Below are positions 1 through 7,147 of a DNA stretch of 22,047 nt, piece after piece; the first letter of the stretch is position 1; the number at the start of each line of letters is the position of its first letter. The notes beneath the pieces were generated by a model, which saw only the letters and a list, made by a program, of their open reading frames with translations, did not search any database and had not been told where the DNA came from. Source of the DNA: CAVURW01 sp963743595 (lineage in GTDB: Bacteria > Verrucomicrobiota > Verrucomicrobiia > Methylacidiphilales > UBA1321). The stretch lies in NCBI GenBank assembly GCA_963743595.1, contig CAVURW010000085.1, positions 1-22,047 of the forward strand. The letters are read 5' to 3'. The translations under genes and the position numbers were made by a program.

Positions 1-2
1 TG

Positions 3-2219
3 AAAGAAGCCCGCAGTAAAGCACGGCGTTTTCGGCGACTCGCGATGGCCTTTGCGAGCCTCTTGCTTCTCGCCACGGTTGCTGGTGGAGTCGCATTTAC
101 TGAGTATCTTTCCGCTGAGGCGCATCTGAGGGACGCGCAACATCGACTTGCCGAGATCTATCTACAACGGGCAACCACCGCATACAGCGACGGAGATATT
201 TCTCAGCAAGCCCTGTTTCTGGCCCATGCCCATGAGCTGGATCTCGAATGCGTTAGCAGCGAAGTGGTCCAGGATTTGATCACACGAACGGCCCATATTT
301 TCTGGATGCACGACCTCAACACGCCGCTCAATGCCCTGGCGATTATGCCGGACAAACGTAATTTATGGGTTGTCGGGGACAATGGGATGATCTTCGAAAT
401 TGCTTCCGCCTCAGGTAAAATCGTCAAAACAATCGATACGGGCAAAGCCCCCCTGATGGGTGTGGCGGTGACGAGCGATGGCAAAAGAGTCGTTGTTTGC
501 GGGGATCTGAAAGCTCGCGTTTTTGATTGTGAGACCTCAAGCGAAGTTACGGAGCTCTCCGGCCCCAAACGTTTAATCACCGACGTGGCTTTTTCCGCTG
601 ACAATACACTGGTTTACGGCAGCAGCGACGACGGCACCGTGTGGGTATGGAATCTTCAAAAGGGAACTGTAACGGACCGATTCACTGGACATCAGGGCGG
701 GGTCAATTCATTGGATATTCACGGTGAAACGCTGGTAACTGCGTCGGATGATCGAACGATCCGAATTTGGAAAAAGAATCGGACGCCCGTTCTTCTTTCC
801 GGAAATTTGGAAGACGTCAATCGAGCTATTTTTACGAGAGACGGCGCCCAATTGCTCAGTGCGGGCGGAGACGGCTACATACGGATTTGGGATGTCGCTA
901 CCGGGATGAATACGCAAAGCTGGAAAGCACACGAAGGCTCGATCAGTGCATTGCGGTTGTCCCAGTCAGGAGACGAGGTCCTTTCCGCAGGAGCAGACCA
1001 GCAAATACGAATTTGGGACCGAAGCACCGGCGAAAGACGGGCTACGCTAACGGGCCACATCGGCTGGATCAAAGACGTCATCATCGCTGGTGAGAGCTTA
1101 GTGGTTTCATGCGGTCAGGACGGACGACTATTTATGTGGGGCGTTCCAAAGGATGAGGATGCCATCGAAATGAAAACCGCAGAGAGCCTAGTCATTCGTC
1201 GGGCTGCATTTGGAGGCACCGGCAACATCCTAGTAACGACAGGCGATGATAAAAAAATCGAAGAGTGGAGTGTGCCCCAGGGCGGTTTACTCCGATCCTG
1301 GGTTGCTGGTGACGGCCCCATCACTTGCTTGAACTGGCGCAGCACCGGCAAGGGAGACGAGCTCTTTACGGCAGGACACGACGGCAGCGTCAGGATTTGG
1401 GATCCACTCACGCAGCGACAACTCGTTAAGGTCCAGGGGAATTCTTCGTTAATCTGGTGTGGAGCTGTAAGCTCTAACCTCGATTGGATGGCTGTGGGAG
1501 GTGCCGATAATTGTATCTGGATTCTGGATACGCATACGGGAGCCCTAAAACAAAAGCTGATAGGTCATGATGCGGTCGTCAATGCCGTTATTTTCTCGCC
1601 CGATGGCGCTCGTCTTTACAGTGGATCCAGCGATCGGACAGTGGGAATCTGGGACCTAAAAACCGGAGCAATAACTGGAAGGCTAAAGGGATTTCGGGGA
1701 CAGATTTCCAGTCTGGCTTGGAATTCGGCCAATGGATCCTTGGCAGTCGGATCATGGGATGATGATGTCCAGATTTGGGACTCAAAAGAGGGAAGATGGG
1801 AATTGCTCAGCAGGTATGATTGTGGGAAAAGCGGCAGCGACGGAGTCCTCTTTTCTCCGGACGGAGCTCAATTGCTCGCGGCAGGTTTGGACGGCACGCT
1901 ACGCGTTTGGGACGCTCGCACGGGACGAGAACTGCGGCGAATTCCCGCAGACTCCGGCCGCATTTACGGAATCGCCGTCTCGCCCGATGGCAGATTCACC
2001 GCAAGTTGCGGCAAGAGCGGGCGAATCCGTTTATGGAAGGGATTATTCGAACTACCCGCAAGCGCAGTTCAAAATATCGTGGAAATTACCGAGCAGAAGA
2101 CGGGTCTGGCTCTTGTCGATGGAAACGTAGTTGTCAAAGCACCATCCGAGCGCCAAGGAGAAGAATCCCCATTGACCTCGCAAGAATCTCAGCTCGCGGA
2201 GCTCAACCACCTTCGGTAA
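3..2219 (+). CDS. Membrane-anchored WD40 repeat protein, 14 repeats, 5' end outside window (possibly a kinase-WD40 protein)
   Basis: The frame is open to the left edge; the residues before the first in-window ATG (position 45) read KEARSKARRFRRLA, a basic stretch leading straight into a transmembrane helix (FASLLLLATVAGGVAF). This basic-TM arrangement is what one expects in the middle of a larger protein, so the ATG at 45 is probably internal. After the helix comes about 60 residues of helical linker (DAQHRLAEIYLQRA, QQALFLAHAHELD), then 14 WD40-type repeats to about residue 690 counted from 45, many ending in IRIW, VRIW or GIWD. Fourteen repeats fit two seven-bladed propellers. The C-terminal 40 residues are low in structure. 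In Planctomycetota and Verrucomicrobiota such C-terminal halves commonly follow a cytoplasmic Hanks-type Ser/Thr kinase domain and form an extracytoplasmic sensor or scaffold; the kinase here is inference because it is not in view. The gene converges on the helicase gene with a 42 bp gap that contains no obvious terminator. Confidence 0.88.
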   Translation, partial: KEARSKARRFRRLAMAFASLLLLATVAGGVAFTEYLSAEAHLRDAQHRLAEIYLQRATTAYSDGDISQQALFLAHAHELDLECVSSEVVQDLITRTAHIFWMHDLNTPLNALAIMPDKRNLWVVGDNGMIFEIASASGKIVKTIDTGKAPLMGVAVTSDGKRVVVCGDLKARVFDCETSSEVTELSGPKRLITDVAFSADNTLVYGSSDDGTVWVWNLQKGTVTDRFTGHQGGVNSLDIHGETLVTASDDRTIRIWKKNRTPVLLSGNLEDVNRAIFTRDGAQLLSAGGDGYIRIWDVATGMNTQSWKAHEGSISALRLSQSGDEVLSAGADQQIRIWDRSTGERRATLTGHIGWIKDVIIAGESLVVSCGQDGRLFMWGVPKDEDAIEMKTAESLVIRRAAFGGTGNILVTTGDDKKIEEWSVPQGGLLRSWVAGDGPITCLNWRSTGKGDELFTAGHDGSVRIWDPLTQRQLVKVQGNSSLIWCGAVSSNLDWMAVGGADNCIWILDTHTGALKQKLIGHDAVVNAVIFSPDGARLYSGSSDRTVGIWDLKTGAITGRLKGFRGQISSLAWNSANGSLAVGSWDDDVQIWDSKEGRWELLSRYDCGKSGSDGVLFSPDGAQLLAAGLDGTLRVWDARTGRELRRIPADSGRIYGIAVSPDGRFTASCGKSGRIRLWKGLFELPASAVQNIVEITEQKTGLALVDGNVVVKAPSERQGEESPLTSQESQLAELNHLR

Positions 2220-2261
2220 TCCCAGGTTCACCGTCGCGACAGCGGGAAGATCACGACTCGA

Positions 2262-4256
2262 TTAAAAGCTATCCTTTACGGTCTCTACAGGGCACTTCGG
2301 AATCACGGCTAAAAAGGCTTTGCCGTATTGTTTGGTGAGCACGCGTGAATCGAGAATCACGACGATCCCTTTGTCGGTGCCGGTTCGGATGAGTCGTCCG
2401 ACGCCTTGTCGAAATTTGAGCAGGGCCTCCGGGAGTGAGTACTCGCGAAACGCGTCGCCGCCGCGCGCGGTGATTTGTTCGCAGCGCGCTTGCGTCAGGG
2501 GGTGATCGGGCACGGCGAAGGGCAGGCGCGTGATGATCACGTTGCTCAGCGCATCGCCGGGGACATCCACGCCTTGCCAAAACGAGTCGGTTCCGAACAG
2601 CACCGAGTCACGGTCTTCCTTGAACTTCTGCAACATGCGATGCCGGGGTAAATCGCCGCCTTGCACCAGGCAGGTGATGCGTTCGGAGCGAAAAAAAGGC
2701 TGCAACAGGTCCGATTGCCGTTTCAAGGTTTGGTAGCTCGTGAAAAGAACGAACGCCTTACCATGGGTCATCGAGACAAAGTGCTTAATCCATTTTGCGA
2801 GAGCCTGGTCATACTCCTCGCGAGCCAGCGGTTCTGGCATGGTCTTCGGGATGTAGACCTTCATATTTTTCCGATAATCGAAAGGCGAATCGACCTGCAA
2901 AGTCGCCGCTGTTTCGGCACCGAGACGCGACGTGAAATACTTCAGGCCTTCACCGGTCGAGAGCGTGGCACTCGTCATGATGGAAGTGTTTTCCGGGCGG
3001 AAAATGAGCTGCCTCATTTGCTCAGCTAGATCGACCGGCGCGGCCGTTAACCCGAGCGCAGCCGATTGCACGTCCCGCTTCTCGATCCAGTAGACGTGGT
3101 CTTCTCGGGATTGATTCAAAAACTCCTCCAGCGTCACGCGCATCGCTTCCACGCGCCGGGCCGCATCTTGCACCTCCACCTTCAAAATCTCGTCCTCAAT
3201 ATCCCGCGATTCATCTGCGAGAAACCGGTAAAGCCTAGCTAAAGGCAGATTCAGCGAGTGCTCAACAAAGCCCGGCTCGCGTAGACGGAATTCCTTCGTC
3301 TTACGGAAATCGATCGAGCGTTCCATCTTATCGAAAAAGAGATCCATCGCCTCTTGCGCCTCTTTTACCAATTGTCCGCCTGCAGGATTCGGCAAGAGCG
3401 TGACGATTCCCTTAGATGTTCGGGGATGAAACAGCCGGTGAAGCAAATAACGGATGCTACCATGGGAGAGATCGAGTCCAAGGTGCCGCGCGGCCACACT
3501 CTCCAGGGTATGGGCTTCATCGAAAATCACGAAATCGTTCGGCAATAGATACCCGACCTGATCGCCACCCACGCTGGCCCCCGCCAGAAAGTTGAAAAAG
3601 AGCGAGTGATTCAGCACCAACACGGTCGCTTTCTCTGCCTCCCGCCGTGCTTTTTGGTAGAAGCACTGGGGGCCACCCCCGCAGGTTCTTGCCGTGCAGA
3701 CGTGAGGCTCGCTGCAGACCTGGGACCAGACGTTCGGTTCTGGCGCAGGATTTAAATCGGTCAATGTGCCGTCCGTGGTGGTTTGGCTCCACTTCCAGAT
3801 GCGCTGCAATTCCTCCTGCTCCCGACTGATGAAAAGCTCCGCGGAACTCCTCATGGCGCGTTCCAATCGCCGTGGGCAAAGGTAATTTTGCCGACCCTTC
3901 AGCAGCACTGCTTTGAACTCAAACGGCAGGAGTTTCTGCACCAGCGGGATGTCTTTGTGAAAAAGCTGCTCTTGCAGATTAATGGTGTGCGTGGAAACCA
4001 GCGCCTTCCGGTTTCGCGAGGCCGCGTGCAGCACCGCAGGAATGAGATAAGCCAGGCTCTTGCCAACACCCGTGCCTGCCTCAACAACAAGATGCGTTTT
4101 CTCAGAACAGGCCTTCGCCACAGCTACCGCCATATCGCGCTGCTGCGGTCGGAATTCGAACGAACTCGCTTTACTCAGCAGCCCGTTATCGGAAAACGCG
4201 TCGAAAACCTGTTTTTCCAGCGGTGAGGCGAAAGATTCGTCTGGAAGAGGCATCAT
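2262..4256 (-). CDS. dinG: DinG/YoaA-family ATP-dependent DNA helicase with iron-sulfur cluster
   Basis: A 664-residue superfamily 2 helicase of the XPD/DinG type, which unwinds DNA 5' to 3' and acts in repair and in resolving R-loops or stalled forks. Visible motifs: Walker A GTGVGKS (residues 61-67), motif Ia region STHTINLQEQ (88-97), DEAH box in VIFDEAHT (246-249), GTDSFWQGVDVPG in the second RecA-like domain, and motif VI QGVGRLIR (617-624). Four cysteines, C127, C187, C192 and C198, have the spacing expected of the 4Fe-4S ligands (C-x4-C-x5-C in the last three); C181 is an extra cysteine. All catalytic features are intact and the length is normal. The ATG is followed at once by a second ATG, and neither has a strong Shine-Dalgarno sequence. 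It lies 65 bp downstream of aroE on the same strand and may be cotranscribed. DinG and YoaA cannot be separated with certainty by reading alone. Confidence 0.95.
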   Translation of the reverse strand: MMPLPDESFASPLEKQVFDAFSDNGLLSKASSFEFRPQQRDMAVAVAKACSEKTHLVVEAGTGVGKSLAYLIPAVLHAASRNRKALVSTHTINLQEQLFHKDIPLVQKLLPFEFKAVLLKGRQNYLCPRRLERAMRSSAELFISREQEELQRIWKWSQTTTDGTLTDLNPAPEPNVWSQVCSEPHVCTARTCGGGPQCFYQKARREAEKATVLVLNHSLFFNFLAGASVGGDQVGYLLPNDFVIFDEAHTLESVAARHLGLDLSHGSIRYLLHRLFHPRTSKGIVTLLPNPAGGQLVKEAQEAMDLFFDKMERSIDFRKTKEFRLREPGFVEHSLNLPLARLYRFLADESRDIEDEILKVEVQDAARRVEAMRVTLEEFLNQSREDHVYWIEKRDVQSAALGLTAAPVDLAEQMRQLIFRPENTSIMTSATLSTGEGLKYFTSRLGAETAATLQVDSPFDYRKNMKVYIPKTMPEPLAREEYDQALAKWIKHFVSMTHGKAFVLFTSYQTLKRQSDLLQPFFRSERITCLVQGGDLPRHRMLQKFKEDRDSVLFGTDSFWQGVDVPGDALSNVIITRLPFAVPDHPLTQARCEQITARGGDAFREYSLPEALLKFRQGVGRLIRTGTDKGIVVILDSRVLTKQYGKAFLAVIPKCPVETVKDSF

Positions 4257-4321
4257 GGGAACAATTTCGGCAAACCATTAAAATAGATGATTCTCAGCGA
4301 CTTACGAATCAAATAATCGAC

Positions 4322-5227
4322 TTAATGGCCCAGCAAGCCCCGGCGCATCAACTCGATCGGCGGGGTGTAGCCAGTCCACAGGCAAAACGCCTCCGCGCCC
4401 TGGTGCAGAAGCATTCCCAGCCCATCGCACCAGCGACAGCCGACCGCTTCGCACTCGATCCGCAATTTCTCCGCACCTGCCCCGTAAACGCTATCGAAGA
4501 CCATCTGATGTGGATGCAATTGCGTCCGGTTCAAAATGGACGGCGTGGTGGGATCGAGCCCGGCGGAAGTTCCGTTCACAATCAGTGTCGCTTCACCCAG
4601 GGCGCGAGACAATTCTGCGCCGTCTCCGAGCGCCACAGAAGTGAGAGTTGCCTCAACGGGGGAACTCGTCCTTTCGCGAAGTTCTTCGATCAAAACGCGC
4701 GCTTTGATTTCATCGCGATTGGCTACGGCAAGCCACGCGCAACCTTCCGCCAGCGCCTGAATGGCAATCGCACGACTTGCGCCTCCGGCACCTAAAATCA
4801 ACATACGACAATCAGCCGGGTGCACCTGAAAACTCTCGTGCAAACTGCGACTCCAGCCGATCCCATCCGTGTTATGGCCGATAAGCACCCCAGTACGGTT
4901 CACCACGGTATTGACCGAGCCAAAGCATCGGCCCGATTCACTCAATTCATCACACAGCCCGACCATCGTCATCTTGTGCGGAAGCGTGCAATTCCAGCCG
5001 CGAAAGGGCAGCTCACGCAACCGCTGAACACCTGCGCTGAAGTCAGTGGGCGAAATTCGTAATCGATGATATCGCGCTGAAACCTTAAAATGATCAAACG
5101 CCGCTTGCTGCATCAGAGGCGATTTACTGTGCGCAATCGGATCACCCAGGACGGCGTAGTGATCCGGCGGGACACGAAGCGCAGCCAAGTCTTGGAGTTC
5201 CACGACGTCCGAAGAATCGGTTTGCAT
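4322..5227 (-). CDS. aroE: Shikimate dehydrogenase (NADP+)
   Basis: A 301-residue enzyme that reduces 3-dehydroshikimate to shikimate with NADPH in aromatic amino acid and chorismate synthesis in the cytoplasm. Substrate-binding and catalytic motifs are all present: YAVLGDPIAHSKSP near residue 24 with S34 and S36, N79 and the catalytic K85 in NCTLPHK, N119 and D121 in HNTDG, the glycine-rich nucleotide loop GAGGA (146-150), VNGTSAG, and the C-terminal DGLGMLLHQGAEAF. The open frame continues 97 codons further upstream, but that part lies antisense to the neighbouring hydrolase gene and shows no family similarity. The ATG at 5227, giving MQTDSSDVV, places the conserved start of the fold about 24 residues in, slightly longer than usual, and a weak AGG lies about 8 bases upstream. 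It is divergent from the hydrolase gene and followed by dinG. Confidence 0.95.
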   Translation of the reverse strand: MQTDSSDVVELQDLAALRVPPDHYAVLGDPIAHSKSPLMQQAAFDHFKVSARYHRLRISPTDFSAGVQRLRELPFRGWNCTLPHKMTMVGLCDELSESGRCFGSVNTVVNRTGVLIGHNTDGIGWSRSLHESFQVHPADCRMLILGAGGASRAIAIQALAEGCAWLAVANRDEIKARVLIEELRERTSSPVEATLTSVALGDGAELSRALGEATLIVNGTSAGLDPTTPSILNRTQLHPHQMVFDSVYGAGAEKLRIECEAVGCRWCDGLGMLLHQGAEAFCLWTGYTPPIELMRRGLLGH

Positions 5228-5237
5228 GTCGCGCCTA

Positions 5238-5266
5238 ATAAGCCACATTCTTTGTAGGACTGGCAA
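5238..5266 (-). promoter_or_regulatory. Weak candidate promoter for aroE
   Basis: On the minus strand TTGCCA (5266-5261, five of six to the -35 consensus) is followed after 17 bases by GCTTAT (5243-5238, three of six to the -10 consensus), only about 10 bases before the aroE ATG. The leader would be very short. It lies in the divergent gap between aroE and the hydrolase at 5292, which must hold promoters for one or both genes. The spacing is right but the -10 is poor. Confidence 0.22.
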
Positions 5267-5291
5267 GATCGCGTTAGGCCGAGATGTGCTT

Positions 5292-6188
5292 ATGACTTGG
5301 TTACGAGCAATGGGCTGGCAGTTGATTCGCAGATGGCCGCTTGTGCTGGTCTTTCTGGTCGCATTTCCGTTTCTTTTGCTGCACCTGCTCGTCTTTTTAA
5401 TCGAGATCTCCGACAACCCAATCCCCGACACAACGAAAGTGGTGCTGAAACAGCCGGACGGCACACCACTGGTCGCGTACGAAAAGCTATTGCCTCCCGG
5501 CCAAACACCGCAATTCACGATCGTGTTTGTTCACGGCACTCCAGCCACAGCGAGCGCGTTTAAAGATCAGATGTCGGGCGCGTTTCCCGGTTGCGATTTG
5601 CTGGTCTACGACCGCCCTGGCTTCGGTGAATCGCCCGGCGGCGATGGGAAGACGAATCTCCCGTATCAAACCGCCGCGCTGTTGAAAGTCTTGGAACATG
5701 TGCGCACCCCGAAAGTCATTTTAGTGGGGCATTCCTACGGAGCACCGGTAAGTGTGGAGGCGGCTGCAGAAGACCCCGGTAAAATCGCCGGAGTCGTGCT
5801 CATCGGCGGTTGTCTCTCGCCCGCAGAAGAGCACCCGCTTGGCATTCAATATTTCGGTGACTGGCCGATCATTCGCGATTTGATTCCGGAGCCAGTGCGT
5901 GCGACCAACGAAGAATTACTGAACTTGAAACGAGATTTGGTGCAGTTGGACACGAAACTGCAGGCGTTCAGTTGTCCGCTGCTCATGCTCCACGGCACGG
6001 CTGATGACCAGGTTCCCGTCATCAATGTTAGCTACACGGAGGCGCGGTTTCAGGCCCTCCGCAAGGGTGCGCTTTTCTGTTCGAAGATCATTCCTGACTA
6101 CAACCATTTCATGATGTGGGAGCATCCCACGGTGGTGAATCCGACGATCCTGAGTTTTATTGATAAATATTGTCACGTTCGACCGTAA
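5292..6188 (+). CDS. Membrane-anchored alpha/beta hydrolase
   Basis: A 298-residue alpha/beta-hydrolase-fold protein of unknown substrate. Residues 15-39 form a strong hydrophobic anchor (PLVLVFLVAFPFLLLHLLVFL) after a basic, Trp-rich N-terminus, so the catalytic domain is probably extracytoplasmic and membrane-tethered. Catalytic signs: oxyanion-hole region FVHGTP (79-84), YDRPGFGES (106-114), nucleophile elbow GHSYG with S148, acid D238 in HGTADDQVP, and H272 in DYNHFMMW. The triad is complete. The open frame starts at 5226, but those extra 22 codons overlap the start of aroE and break the basic-then-hydrophobic pattern, so ATG 5292 is preferred (ATG 5310 is possible). Neither has a clear Shine-Dalgarno sequence. 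It is followed after 30 bp by a second hydrolase on the same strand, suggesting cotranscription. It could be an esterase, lipase, haloalkane dehalogenase or epoxide hydrolase relative; the sequence does not decide. Confidence 0.88.
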   Translation: MTWLRAMGWQLIRRWPLVLVFLVAFPFLLLHLLVFLIEISDNPIPDTTKVVLKQPDGTPLVAYEKLLPPGQTPQFTIVFVHGTPATASAFKDQMSGAFPGCDLLVYDRPGFGESPGGDGKTNLPYQTAALLKVLEHVRTPKVILVGHSYGAPVSVEAAAEDPGKIAGVVLIGGCLSPAEEHPLGIQYFGDWPIIRDLIPEPVRATNEELLNLKRDLVQLDTKLQAFSCPLLMLHGTADDQVPVINVSYTEARFQALRKGALFCSKIIPDYNHFMMWEHPTVVNPTILSFIDKYCHVRP

Positions 6189-6218
6189 CTTTGCCCCCGC
6201 TGACGTGTCTTAATTGAT

Positions 6219-7142
6219 ATGATCCGAGTAAAATGGTTAGGTGGAGCGGCGTTGGCGGCAGTGATCTTTTTTGGATTTCTCGTATTCTTGCGCGGGCAAA
6301 ATCCTGCACTTGCAGATTATGTCATTCAGAAAGATGTGCAGTACACGAAGGGCGATGGCGAACCGCAATTGCTCGATCTGGCGGTGCCGAAGGACGGGCC
6401 TGGGCCATATCCGCTTGTGGTGTGGATTCATGGGGGCGGTTGGCGCAAGGGCAGTAAGGAACACTCGTCGCTCTTTCATGTGCTTGCGGGTAAAGGTTTT
6501 GCCATGGCTTCGATCAACTATCGGATGACTGGTGTGGCGTTTCCGGGTGAGATCCAGGATTGTAAATCGGCGATTCGCTGGTTGCGTGCCCACGCAGCGG
6601 AAAACCGGATCGATCCGAACCGAATCGGGATCTGGGGCGGCTCAGCGGGCGGACATTTGGTCGCGCTGATGGGCCTCACCAATGGCAACAAGATTTTCGA
6701 TGCTGGAGAGAATCTCGATCAATCGAGCGATGTGCAAGCCGTATGCGATTGGTACGGCCCAACCGATTTCATCTCGATGAGCGCAGTTAAGCCGATCATG
6801 TCCTCGATGCTGCATGGACTGCTTGGCCCCGGCGACGACGCCGAGCTGGAGAAGAAGTACAGCCCGATCACTTACGTCTCTGCCAGCGCCCCACCGTTTC
6901 TGATCATGCACGGGACCCAAGATCCCACGGTGCCGATCGCCCAGAGCCAGGAACTCTATGATGCGCTCAAAGCAAAGGGGACAGATGTAACGTACCATCC
7001 TGTCGAAGGCGCGGGCCACGGCGGGCCTCAATTTGGAGCACCCGATTCCTCGGCCTTGGTGTTGGATTTCTTTACCCGGACGCTCAAGCCGAACGTCGCG
7101 CCAGCCGCTGCGACGCCCGCTCCTGCGCCCGTGCACCCGTAG
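6219..7142 (+). CDS. Secreted or membrane-anchored esterase/lipase, BD-FAE / hormone-sensitive-lipase type
   Basis: A 307-residue alpha/beta hydrolase of the carbohydrate-esterase and carboxylesterase type. Residues 1-32 form a signal peptide or membrane anchor (basic start, then GGAALAAVIFFGFLVFL). The mature part has the family signatures LLDLAVP before the fold, the HGGGW oxyanion motif (71-75), the GGSAG elbow with nucleophile S142, acid D235 in HGTQDPTVP, and H267 in GAGHGG. The triad is complete. The last 20 residues are an Ala/Pro tail. Enzymes of this kind cleave acetyl, feruloyl or simple carboxyl esters; in a polysaccharide-degrading verrucomicrobial setting, de-esterification of plant or algal glycans is plausible but is inference. 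The gene lies 30 bp after the preceding hydrolase. Its stop codon lies only 5 bp from the stop of the convergent RND gene, so any transcript terminator must lie inside the opposite coding region. Confidence 0.9.
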   Translation: MIRVKWLGGAALAAVIFFGFLVFLRGQNPALADYVIQKDVQYTKGDGEPQLLDLAVPKDGPGPYPLVVWIHGGGWRKGSKEHSSLFHVLAGKGFAMASINYRMTGVAFPGEIQDCKSAIRWLRAHAAENRIDPNRIGIWGGSAGGHLVALMGLTNGNKIFDAGENLDQSSDVQAVCDWYGPTDFISMSAVKPIMSSMLHGLLGPGDDAELEKKYSPITYVSASAPPFLIMHGTQDPTVPIAQSQELYDALKAKGTDVTYHPVEGAGHGGPQFGAPDSSALVLDFFTRTLKPNVAPAAATPAPAPVHP

Positions 7143-7147
7143 ATCAA

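Noticed and set aside
2220..2261. Possible terminator between the WD40 and helicase genes (GTCGCGAC palindrome)
   Set aside because: The palindrome is only 8 bases, has no loop and is not followed by a T-run.
4257..4321. A separate promoter for dinG in the aroE-dinG gap
   Set aside because: TTGATT is present but no reasonable -10 lies at 16-18 bases; read-through from aroE is as likely.
5228..5518. A 97-codon N-terminal extension of aroE
   Set aside because: It is antisense to the start of the hydrolase gene, has no shikimate-dehydrogenase similarity, and the ATG at 5227 gives the usual family length.
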